Assembly: GCA_002450905.1 (NCBI GenBank)
Contig: DKAT01000009.1
Span: 8,562 to 72,561 of the forward strand
Length of the DNA stretch: 64,000 nt
Reading direction: 5' to 3'
DNA from: Spirochaetia bacterium UBA6919
Lineage (GTDB): Bacteria; Spirochaetota; UBA6919
Every line of letters begins with the position of its first letter. Position 1 is the stretch's first letter. Below are positions 53,038-60,465 of the stretch, in pieces. The notes under the pieces are model-generated. The model ran no database searches. It worked only from the letters and a program-made list of their open reading frames with translations, and was not told where the DNA came from. The translations under genes and the position numbers were made by a program.

Positions 53038-54480
53038 TTGTCAATAGAAAATTTATCCCAATTTATTGATCTATTAAAGAAAGAAAATGAGATCCTAGTC
53101 GTTAAACAAGAAATAGACCCTGTTTTGGAGATGTCAGAGATCGTCGATCGTCTCTGTAAGCATAATGGAAAGGCTGTCCTATTTGAAAATCCCAAGGGAA
53201 GCAATATCCCGGTAGCAATGAATTTATTTGGCTCAGACAAGAGAATGGCTTTAGCCCTTGGGGTGGATAAAATATCTGATCTGTCCGATGAAATTCAGGA
53301 TATCATAACCATCACTCCCCCAAAAAGCCTTATGGAGGGGATTAAATTATTTCCAAAATATGGAAAACTCTTTTCCTATCATACGAAGACAGTTAAGAAA
53401 GCCCCCTGTCAGGAGGTGATAGAAGAATCTGTCGATCTGTCGAAGTTACCTATCCTCCACTGCTGGCCACTCGATGGTGGACGTTACATCACCCTACCCA
53501 TCGTTATCACAAAAGATCCCGAAAATAATCGCCTCAATGCAGGGATGTATCGCCTCCAGGTCTATGATAACAAATCCACAGGGATGCACTGGCACAAGCA
53601 CCACGACGGAGCGGTGAACTATCGCAAGCACAAGAAACTGGGAAAGAAAATGGATATCGCAGTCGTCTTAGGAGGCCCACCCAGTCTTATTTTCTCGTCA
53701 ACTGCACCTTTACCCCCCTTTGTGGATGAATTTACCTTCGCCTGTTTCCTGATGAAAGACAGTATGGATATGGTTCAATGTAAAACGGTTGACCTCCAGG
53801 TACCTGCTGAAGCTGAAATTATTATCGAAGGATATGTCGATCCAGAAGAACCAATGAAAACAGAAGGTCCTTTTGGGGATCATACGGGGTATTATTCCAT
53901 GGAAGATGATTTCCCTGTATTCCACGTAACCGCTATCACAAGGCGATCCAAAGCTATATATCCATCGATAATCGTCGGAAAACCCCCAATGGAAGATACT
54001 TATATGGGTAAAGTCACAGAACGGATATTTCTTCCCCTGATTCGTACAATGATTCCTGAGATCGTGGATATCAATTTCCCTGCATTCGGTGTATTTCATA
54101 ACTTTGTTTTCGTCTCAATCAAGAAGGAATACCCTTATCAAGCTAAGAAAGTCATGAATGCTATATGGGGACTAGGTCAGATGATGCTCACAAAATTTAT
54201 AGCGGTTGTAGATGAGAATGTCAACGTCCAAAATATGGAAGAAGTCATGTGGAAGCTGGCAAATAATGTTGACCCCCGAAGAGATGTAATGATCGTCGAT
54301 GGCCCTCTCGATCAGCTCGATCACTCCTCCCCATATTTCCTTGGAGGTCCCAAAATGGGTTTTGATGCCACAACCCGCTGGAAGGAAGAAGGAGCCATGA
54401 GAGAATATCCACCTGAGATTATAATGACCGATTCAGTTAAGAAAAAAGTCGATCAAATCTGGGATACTCTATTCCAATAA
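53038..54480 (+). CDS. UbiD-family prenylated-FMN decarboxylase
   Basis: A 480-residue UbiD-family protein. Family markers include AVLFENPKGSNIPVAMNLFGS, YRLQVYDNKSTGMHWHKHHDG, EAEIIIEGYVDPEEPMKTEGPFGDHTGYY with the conserved Glu/Arg network, and DPRRDVMIVDGPLDQLDHSSP. These enzymes decarboxylate aromatic acids, including menaquinone or ubiquinone precursors. A quinone role is plausible given the respiratory genes here, but other substrates are possible. The start is TTG (53038) with GAGG upstream. A ubiX-type gene is not adjacent. Confidence 0.9.
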   Translation: MSIENLSQFIDLLKKENEILVVKQEIDPVLEMSEIVDRLCKHNGKAVLFENPKGSNIPVAMNLFGSDKRMALALGVDKISDLSDEIQDIITITPPKSLMEGIKLFPKYGKLFSYHTKTVKKAPCQEVIEESVDLSKLPILHCWPLDGGRYITLPIVITKDPENNRLNAGMYRLQVYDNKSTGMHWHKHHDGAVNYRKHKKLGKKMDIAVVLGGPPSLIFSSTAPLPPFVDEFTFACFLMKDSMDMVQCKTVDLQVPAEAEIIIEGYVDPEEPMKTEGPFGDHTGYYSMEDDFPVFHVTAITRRSKAIYPSIIVGKPPMEDTYMGKVTERIFLPLIRTMIPEIVDINFPAFGVFHNFVFVSIKKEYPYQAKKVMNAIWGLGQMMLTKFIAVVDENVNVQNMEEVMWKLANNVDPRRDVMIVDGPLDQLDHSSPYFLGGPKMGFDATTRWKEEGAMREYPPEIIMTDSVKKKVDQIWDTLFQ

Positions 54481-54513
54481 AATAATCCTCTTAGAAATGG
54501 AATAATAACACTA

Positions 54514-55449
54514 ATGACACACTATTTTGATGAAACCCCAGAGTATCTTTATGTCCGTTTAAAAAAATCTTTTGTTGAAAAGAATATTCAGACAGGGGAA
54601 TCACATACTATTCAATTTGGAATTCAATTCACCGTTACAGAAAATAACATATCCTCCAATTTAAGAATCTTCCACAATAAAAAAAAGGGCTCTCACATCG
54701 ATACATCCCCTATAAAACAAGAGAACTTCAAGATACACATAGAAGAGATTATTAATCAAACGCTCATTTCCCAAAAAAATCTTTTTAAACCACCAATAGA
54801 AAATAAAAATAATATTATTATCAATGAACCTCTAATTGGAACAGATGAATCAGGCAAGGGGGATTACTTTGGACCCCTCGTGATTGCTGGAATCTATATT
54901 AAACCAGAACAATGGGAAATATTAATAAAATTAGGTGTCCAGGACAGTAAAAAATTATCAGATTATCAGTGTAATGCTATCTCTAAGGAGTTAAAAGTAT
55001 TTCCCCAATCGATTGTGACCATAGGACCAGAGAAGTACAATGACTTATATGACAAAATCAAAAATCTTAATAAATTACTGGCATGGGGTCACGCAAGGGT
55101 CATTGAGAACTTGTTAGAGAAAATAGACTGTAATAATGTCCTTTCCGATCAGTTTGGAGATGAATCCCTAATACAAAACGCCTTGATGAAACGAGGAAAA
55201 TCCATAAAGTTAATTCAACGACACCATGCAGAAGAGAATATTGTAGTCGCATCAGCTTCCATTCTTGCAAGAGTGCAATTCCTCAATTGTATGGATAAAT
55301 TATCCAGAGAATACAACATCGAAATCCCCAAAGGTGCATCCAAAATTGTAATAGACAGAGGTAAACAACTTGTCAGGAAACATGGACAGGAGATTCTGAA
55401 GAAAGTCGCCAAACTCCATTTCAAAACCACCAGTTCTGTACTATCATAA
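54514..55449 (+). CDS. rnhC: Ribonuclease HIII
   Basis: A 311-residue protein with an N-terminal TBP-like region (about 1-90), then the RNase HII/HIII catalytic core. PLIGTDESGKGDYFGPLVIAG carries the first metal Asp and the GKGD signature. DSKKLSDYQ and SDQFGDESL follow, and a C-terminal Asp lies in IVIDRGKQ. It removes RNA from RNA-DNA hybrids. Many bacteria use HII alone; whether rnhB exists here is unknown. It starts 34 bases after the UbiD gene. Confidence 0.93.
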   Translation: MTHYFDETPEYLYVRLKKSFVEKNIQTGESHTIQFGIQFTVTENNISSNLRIFHNKKKGSHIDTSPIKQENFKIHIEEIINQTLISQKNLFKPPIENKNNIIINEPLIGTDESGKGDYFGPLVIAGIYIKPEQWEILIKLGVQDSKKLSDYQCNAISKELKVFPQSIVTIGPEKYNDLYDKIKNLNKLLAWGHARVIENLLEKIDCNNVLSDQFGDESLIQNALMKRGKSIKLIQRHHAEENIVVASASILARVQFLNCMDKLSREYNIEIPKGASKIVIDRGKQLVRKHGQEILKKVAKLHFKTTSSVLS

Positions 55450-55620
55450 AAGATCTGTAAATATCTAAACCATTATATTATAAAATAAACATCCATAGTC
55501 CCAAATTGAAATATGAGGCGAACCCATCGAAGGCTCAATAAGCAGGATTATCAAACCAGTTTGAAAATTATAATAACCCAATTGATTTCTACCAAACCCT
55601 CAATAGTAAAAAAGAATTTC

Positions 55621-55660
55621 AAAACAACCCCCTCATGGGAAAAGTATGGGAAAATCATGG
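55621..55660. repeat. Dispersed CATGGGAAAA-type repeat, copy 1
   Basis: CCCCTCATGGGAAAAGTATGGGAAAATC matches 63961-63991 at 29 of 31 bases over the shared part, and ATGGGAAAATCATGGGAAAAA (55646) matches 22621. It lies between rnhC and the methyltransferase gene. It could be a minor repeat or remnant of a mobile element. Confidence 0.55.
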
Positions 55661-55676
55661 GAAAAACTCTGGTCTC

Positions 55677-56258
55677 TCATGGTCGAATAAAATTAGCTGT
55701 AAATGTTTTACTTTTCCCAAATACTCTGTCAAATACAAATCCTGCAGGCAGGAATATATCTTTAACGACATCGAGTTGTAAGCTATCTGGATCACCACCT
55801 TGTTCAGAGATAGAAAGTACACCACCCGGCTTAAGAATTCTATACATTTCTTTGGTATAGGTTTCTTTTTCAACTATCTCACCTAAAACAGTAACAAGAT
55901 AGATGCAGTTAAAAAAATTATCTTCAAATGGAAGTGATTGACCATCGCAAAAGATCAATTCTACATTTGAAATATTCTTCTTCTTTAGCCGCATTTCAGC
56001 TTTAGCAAGCATTTCAGGTTGGATGTCAGTTAAAAATAGTTTTCCATCTGGAATAGCTTGAGCCACAAACGGGCTAAAATATCCTGGCCCACATCCAAGT
56101 TCCAAAACTACGCAATCTTGACGTAAATTCATACGTTTAATGAGCTTTCGTGGAGAAAGATAGAAGTTTCGAAACGGGAGTAGAAGTATCCAGGCAAGTT
56201 GATGGGGATAAACTCCTTTACCAGAGAATCTGTTGAATATACCGGAATTATTGGACAT
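55677..56258 (-). CDS. Class I SAM-dependent methyltransferase
   Basis: About 193 residues from ATG 56258, which has GGAG 8 bases upstream. Motif I is VLELGCGPGYF, followed by LTDIQPEMLAKAEMRL (motif II), DGQSLPFEDNFF and LKPGGVLSISEQ. It resembles UbiE/COQ5-type and small arsenite-type methyltransferases. The substrate cannot be told from sequence. A hydrophobic N-terminal stretch (WILLLPFRNFYLSPRK) could associate with membrane. It is monocistronic. Confidence 0.86.
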   Translation of the reverse strand: MSNNSGIFNRFSGKGVYPHQLAWILLLPFRNFYLSPRKLIKRMNLRQDCVVLELGCGPGYFSPFVAQAIPDGKLFLTDIQPEMLAKAEMRLKKKNISNVELIFCDGQSLPFEDNFFNCIYLVTVLGEIVEKETYTKEMYRILKPGGVLSISEQGGDPDSLQLDVVKDIFLPAGFVFDRVFGKSKTFTANFIRP

Positions 56259-56504
56259 GAATAGCTCCAAATCTCAAATATTTTATAGAAAAGATATTCA
56301 TAAAAATGGACTGATAAGAAAAATGAAAACTTTTTTATCCCCACAATTGAAATCACTCCAACCCACCTTATAACACTTAGTGTGTCATTATAAATTCAAA
56401 TCAAAGTCTGAAGTATATTTAAATCTAATAAAACCATTTGATTTATTAAAATTAAATTGATAAAAAATAGTTTAAAACAGGTATAGATACTATTTTCATA
56501 ATGT

Positions 56505-58265
56505 TTAGGAATAATTTGTTCTTTCACTTTTTGATTTGAAAATACTTTTTATAATATTTCTCCCAATTAAAATGAACAAAACTAAAAAAATTATAATAAT
56601 TAAGCTGACTCCTACTCCTAAACCCAGGGCTAAACTATCGGATATCAAAATGTAGTCTAAAATTCCAAGAAGGGGGATAAATACAATCAATATTAAAAAA
56701 ACGATGATCCTAAATCGTAAACTTGGTAATCTATTATCCTTTTTTCTTAAAATATTAGGTATATCGATGAGATGGAATAATAGTAAATAAGCCAAAGGGA
56801 TATCGAGAATAATAAAAATAATTAAGTCGAAATAACTTATATCTTCTGTAATCATAAATCGATCGTTATAATGATGATCCGCTAGGTTTGGATCTATCAT
56901 AATAGCTTTGTGATAATCCTTATTACCATAATATCTTTTTTTAATTCTATAATAAACGGCTCCTCTATTATAGTAAGCCATTGCATAATCAGGTTTTAAC
57001 TTTATTGCTTTGTTTAAGTCTTGAATTGCTAGTTCATACTGGCTTAAATTAAAATAAGCGACGGCGCGTTTATTATAAAGAATGGGATTATTTGGATTGA
57101 ATTTAATATTTTTAGTCAATAGTTCCACGTCCAGTTGAAAATTTCTTATTTCACCAATATTGCTTTTATTTTTTTTATGATTATCTTGTAAATTGAGAAC
57201 TTCTAATTTCTTGAGTTGGGATATTTCTTGTGGAATAGATTCTATCCAACTTCCAGTGATATTAAGGGATCGAATGTCCTTTAATTCTGTTAAAGATATA
57301 GGAAATGAAAAATCTTTATTAAAATCAAGATAAATATGTTTTAATTTTTTTAAACCCTTCAAGCTATGGATTATTGTATCTAATTTTCTAATACTTTCAA
57401 TTTTATTTTTCTTTTTTATATAGTGTAACATTATAGATAAACTTTCTAATCGAACAAGTTTTGAAATAATTTTTTCCTTAAAATATTTTATTAAATCATT
57501 ATTCGGGTCGTCGCCATCAATTTCAACATGGAGATGATACACCTGACCAGGATATTTTAATGCATCTTCTATGGAACTCGAAGGAAAGGAGCAGTTTGGC
57601 AGATCCTTTCTCAGTTTAGCCTTGGATTGATAAGATAATTTTTCATTCCAAGCATAGTTAATGTGTTTTAGATTTTGTAATGCATTCATATCAGGAGGAA
57701 AATCTTTGATCTCATTACTATCAATTCCAAGTACTTCTAATTTTTTTAAATATGTAATTTCTTTTGGAAGATATGTTAATTTATTCCTATTAAGTTCTAA
57801 AACACGCAATCGGGTTAATTTCCCTATCTCAGGAGGGAGTTTTTCTATTTCACAACCATTGAGATAAAGTTCCTTTAATTGACTTAACTGAGCTATTTCG
57901 TGTGGAATCTCTGAAATAAATGTACCATAAATAGAACTTGTACCATCCATAGTATAACCTATAACGAGTTTTTTTAATTTCTTCAATTGACAGATGGTTT
58001 TGGGAAATCTTTTAAATCGGATATTACTCAGAGTCAACACCTCAAGGTTCCTAAATCTCGCTATGCTATCGGGGATCTCCTCGACATTCGATCCATTTAA
58101 ATAAAGCTCCTTCACCTCCTCAGGATTATTTAAGTGGTCTTCGATAATCCGGAGTATTGTTATTTTATTCTTTGACTGGTAGGATATTTCATTCGAGTTA
58201 TAACCATTTTTTTGCTTGCAGGATACTAAGATAAAAATAATTAATAAATAGCTTATATACTTCAT
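56505..58265 (-). CDS. LRR, TPR and membrane-segment lipoprotein
   Basis: 586 residues. The lipoprotein signal ends LVSC (Cys16). Leucine-rich repeats occupy about 50-230 (LKELYLNGCEIEKLPPEIGKLTRLRVLELNRN and similar), with further LRR-like turns at 285-370. A TPR pair follows at about 380-460 (NKRAVAYFNLSQYELAIQDLNKAIKLKPDYAMAYYNRGAVYYRIKK). Three membrane helices lie at about 480-580. LRR/TPR surface proteins mediate binding or signalling. A lipoprotein with C-terminal helices is unusual. Function unknown. Confidence 0.82.
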   Translation of the reverse strand: MKYISYLLIIFILVSCKQKNGYNSNEISYQSKNKITILRIIEDHLNNPEEVKELYLNGSNVEEIPDSIARFRNLEVLTLSNIRFKRFPKTICQLKKLKKLVIGYTMDGTSSIYGTFISEIPHEIAQLSQLKELYLNGCEIEKLPPEIGKLTRLRVLELNRNKLTYLPKEITYLKKLEVLGIDSNEIKDFPPDMNALQNLKHINYAWNEKLSYQSKAKLRKDLPNCSFPSSSIEDALKYPGQVYHLHVEIDGDDPNNDLIKYFKEKIISKLVRLESLSIMLHYIKKKNKIESIRKLDTIIHSLKGLKKLKHIYLDFNKDFSFPISLTELKDIRSLNITGSWIESIPQEISQLKKLEVLNLQDNHKKNKSNIGEIRNFQLDVELLTKNIKFNPNNPILYNKRAVAYFNLSQYELAIQDLNKAIKLKPDYAMAYYNRGAVYYRIKKRYYGNKDYHKAIMIDPNLADHHYNDRFMITEDISYFDLIIFIILDIPLAYLLLFHLIDIPNILRKKDNRLPSLRFRIIVFLILIVFIPLLGILDYILISDSLALGLGVGVSLIIIIFLVLFILIGRNIIKSIFKSKSERTNYS

Positions 58266-58367
58266 TCTGGATACCTCATTTAATTATTATCCAATTATAT
58301 TTGTAGATCAATAAATTATATATAAAATATTGTAGTAGTAAAATATGAACTAACTTATATTGAAACT

Positions 58368-58434
58368 TGTCATTCTGAACTTGATTCAGAATCTATATTT
58401 ATATAAAGATACAGAAATAAATTCTTCATGACAT
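58368..58434. repeat. Long imperfect palindrome (GTCATTCTGAAC type)
   Basis: The arm from TGTCATTCTGAACTTGATTC onward is a degenerate inverted repeat of the later AGATACAGAAATAAATTC...ATGACA, and ATTCTGAA/TTCAGAAT forms an inner perfect hairpin. Similar GTCATTCTGAAC repeats are found between genes in many bacteria, a widespread dispersed repeat (possibly a MITE-like element). Confidence 0.6.
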
Positions 58435-58747
58435 CAGTTATAATTTGATTACGACCAAATATATTTCTTATGATGAAATCTTTCTCACAAGTCATAATAT
58501 CCCTATCGGTTTATTGAGTACAAACAGGATTCATTTCCATTCATCATCTCATTAATTTGTTCAATCCATTACTGTTGTCACCTGATTAAATAAAATTATT
58601 ATACCCATAATATCTGATAACTCCACATAAAATCCTTTATATAATATCCAATTGTACACTGAATCAGTGTTCTCGGAAAATAGTATATATTATTAGTCAA
58701 TAGATACTTAAGCTTATAAAATATATTCAAATATATTTAAAATTCCC

Positions 58748-58776
58748 TTTACAAATTCCATTATTTAATGTATAAT
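58748..58776 (+). promoter_or_regulatory. Sigma70-type promoter of the molybdoenzyme operon
   Basis: TTTACA (58748-58753), 17-base spacer, TATAAT (58771-58776). A perfect 10-bp palindrome, CTCTCGAGAG, at 58794-58803 in the leader is a candidate operator. A hairpin, TCTGATA-AAA-TATCAGA (58832-58848), abuts the AGGGAGG ribosome site of the first gene. Confidence 0.72.
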
Positions 58777-58793
58777 TAATATAGAACAAATTT

Positions 58794-58803
58794 CTCTCGA
58801 GAG
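58794..58803 (+). promoter_or_regulatory. Leader palindrome, candidate operator
   Basis: CTCTCGAGAG, perfect 10-bp dyad, 17 bases after the -10 element. A protein bound here would block early transcription. No regulator gene lies nearby. Confidence 0.45.
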
Positions 58804-58831
58804 TATTCAAGATTTGATCAACTTAAAATAA

Positions 58832-58855
58832 TCTGATAAAATATCAGAAGGGAGG
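58832..58855 (+). promoter_or_regulatory. Hairpin touching the ribosome site of the Fe-S subunit gene
   Basis: TCTGATA and TATCAGA (58832-58848, loop AAA) end at the base before AGGGAGG (58849-58855). It could affect translation of the first gene, or simply expose the ribosome site. Confidence 0.4.
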
Positions 58856-58860
58856 TTGTC

Positions 58861-59550
58861 ATGTCTGATATAAAAAATACTCTGGATAGGCGTGATTTCC
58901 TAAAAACACTGGCTATAACAGCTGGTTCTACTGCACTCGCCACAAACTGTTCCACAGTCGATAAAACAAAATCCAAAGTACGATATGCCATGCTGATTGA
59001 TTTAAGAAGATGTTACGGATGTCATGCGTGTAGCGTATCCTGTAAAGCACAATTTAATGTCCCACTGGGTGTCTGGCGTAGCTGGGTAAAAACCGCTGAA
59101 CGGGGACAATACCCCAATACAAGGATGTTTTTCCTGCCAGTCCTCTGTAATCACTGCGAAAATCCACCTTGTGTTCCTGTATGTCCGACAGGAGCTACTT
59201 ATCAACGAACAGATGGTATCGTTGTCGTTAATGAAGAGAAGTGTATTGGTTGTAAGTACTGCATCCAAAACTGCCCCTATGAAAGCAGATTTTCTCACCC
59301 CGAAAAAAAGGTTGCTAATAAATGTGATTTCTGTATAGACCGTGTGGAAAAGGGACTTGTCCCATCATGCGTAAATACATGTCCATCCAATGCAAGAGTA
59401 TTCGGTAATATCAATGATCCAAACAGTGAAATCTCAAAACTTATTGCAAGAAATCCTGTACGGGTCTTGAAAAAAGAAATGGGAACAGAGCCAAGAGTCT
59501 TCTATATTGGTTTGGATGACGATTCCGGCTTTGAAAAGAAAGTAATATAG
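58861..59550 (+). CDS. Respiratory Fe-S subunit (TtrB/PsrB/NrfC-like)
   Basis: 229 residues. The Tat signal is DRRDFLKTLAITAG, followed by LATNC (possible lipobox). Cysteine groups for four [4Fe-4S] clusters are present: CYGCHACSVSC, CNHCENPPCVPVC, CIGCKYCIQNC and CDFC...CVNTC. This is the electron-transfer subunit of a periplasmic CISM-family enzyme. It is followed by the NrfD-type anchor 9 bases later, the catalytic subunit, and a chaperone gene. The gene order B-C-A matches tetrathionate reductase, but the substrate is not proven. Confidence 0.9.
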   Translation: MSDIKNTLDRRDFLKTLAITAGSTALATNCSTVDKTKSKVRYAMLIDLRRCYGCHACSVSCKAQFNVPLGVWRSWVKTAERGQYPNTRMFFLPVLCNHCENPPCVPVCPTGATYQRTDGIVVVNEEKCIGCKYCIQNCPYESRFSHPEKKVANKCDFCIDRVEKGLVPSCVNTCPSNARVFGNINDPNSEISKLIARNPVRVLKKEMGTEPRVFYIGLDDDSGFEKKVI

Positions 59551-59559
59551 GGGGGTAAT

Positions 59560-60453
59560 ATGAATGTAACATATGACGTTTTTCATCATATATATTGGGA
59601 TTATAGAATAGCATTCGACCTCTTCTTCGGTGGAATGGGAGTTGGAGCATTTCTATTCGCCGTATTCGTAAGCTATTACTATAAAGATACCCATAAAGAA
59701 GTCACAAAAGTTGGTGCATACGTATCTCCAATATGTATCATCATAGGTTTTTTTTTCCTACTGGCTGAAATGGGTAACCCATTAAGGATCTGGAGAATCT
59801 ACTTCAACTTCAACCCAGAGTCTCCTTTGTGGTGGGGTGCATGGTTCCAGGGAGCATTCATCCTCATATCCCTTTACTATGCATATCTCTGGTATAAAGA
59901 TATTGAACACAACAGAAAACTTGTTGGATACATAGGATCAGTCGTTGCTGTCATTGTAGGTGGTTTTCATGGCTTCCTGTTGACTGTAGTAAAGTCCAAA
60001 CCCATTTGGTATGGAGGTGAATCCATCATTACTAACATAGCGAGTTTCATTCTAACAGGTGTTGCCGTGGTAATCCTTATCCTCTCCCTAAGAAGTGACG
60101 CTAAATTCGTCCTTAAATCCATCAAATTAGCCCGTGATATCCTTGCAGTAGCTATTGTCGTCCAGATGATAGTTCTTTATTTATGGGTTATTAAAATGTT
60201 TTATGGACCATTTTTTGTCGATAGAGCTATCCATCATTTTAACACTGATTTCGGATTCCTCTTCTGGGGTGGTGTCGTAATATTTGGATTACTAATCCCT
60301 CTTGTTATGGGGGGTATTGCAATATACAGAGAAAAGAAATTAAGGGAACACCCCTTTAGTGTAACAATCCCAGCTATCACATCGGCTTTGGTGTTGGTAG
60401 GTGCATTTATCCTCAAATATGTCTGGGTAATTGGTGGACAACTTTTTAATTAG
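59560..60453 (+). CDS. NrfD/PsrC-like membrane anchor with quinol site
   Basis: 297 residues and about eight or nine membrane helices, of the NrfD family (YRIAFDLFFGGMGVGAFLFAVFV, FFLLAEMGNPLRIWRIYFNFNPESPLWWGAWFQ, GFHGFLLTVVKSKPIWYG). It would connect the quinone pool to the Fe-S subunit. GGGGGTAAT precedes ATG. It lies between the Fe-S and the molybdopterin genes. Confidence 0.9.
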   Translation: MNVTYDVFHHIYWDYRIAFDLFFGGMGVGAFLFAVFVSYYYKDTHKEVTKVGAYVSPICIIIGFFFLLAEMGNPLRIWRIYFNFNPESPLWWGAWFQGAFILISLYYAYLWYKDIEHNRKLVGYIGSVVAVIVGGFHGFLLTVVKSKPIWYGGESIITNIASFILTGVAVVILILSLRSDAKFVLKSIKLARDILAVAIVVQMIVLYLWVIKMFYGPFFVDRAIHHFNTDFGFLFWGGVVIFGLLIPLVMGGIAIYREKKLREHPFSVTIPAITSALVLVGAFILKYVWVIGGQLFN

Positions 60454-60465
60454 AAGGAGTTTACT

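Larger units (their letters stand above)
58266..58860. other. Intergenic region, 595 bp
   Basis: Contains a dispersed palindromic repeat (58368-58434) and the promoter, palindrome and hairpin of the molybdoenzyme operon. The rest is AT-rich without a gene. Confidence 0.5.

Noticed and set aside
55513..55860. A 115-codon plus-strand frame
   Set aside because: Overlaps the methyltransferase gene in antisense and begins in a repeat. The protein has no plausible domain.
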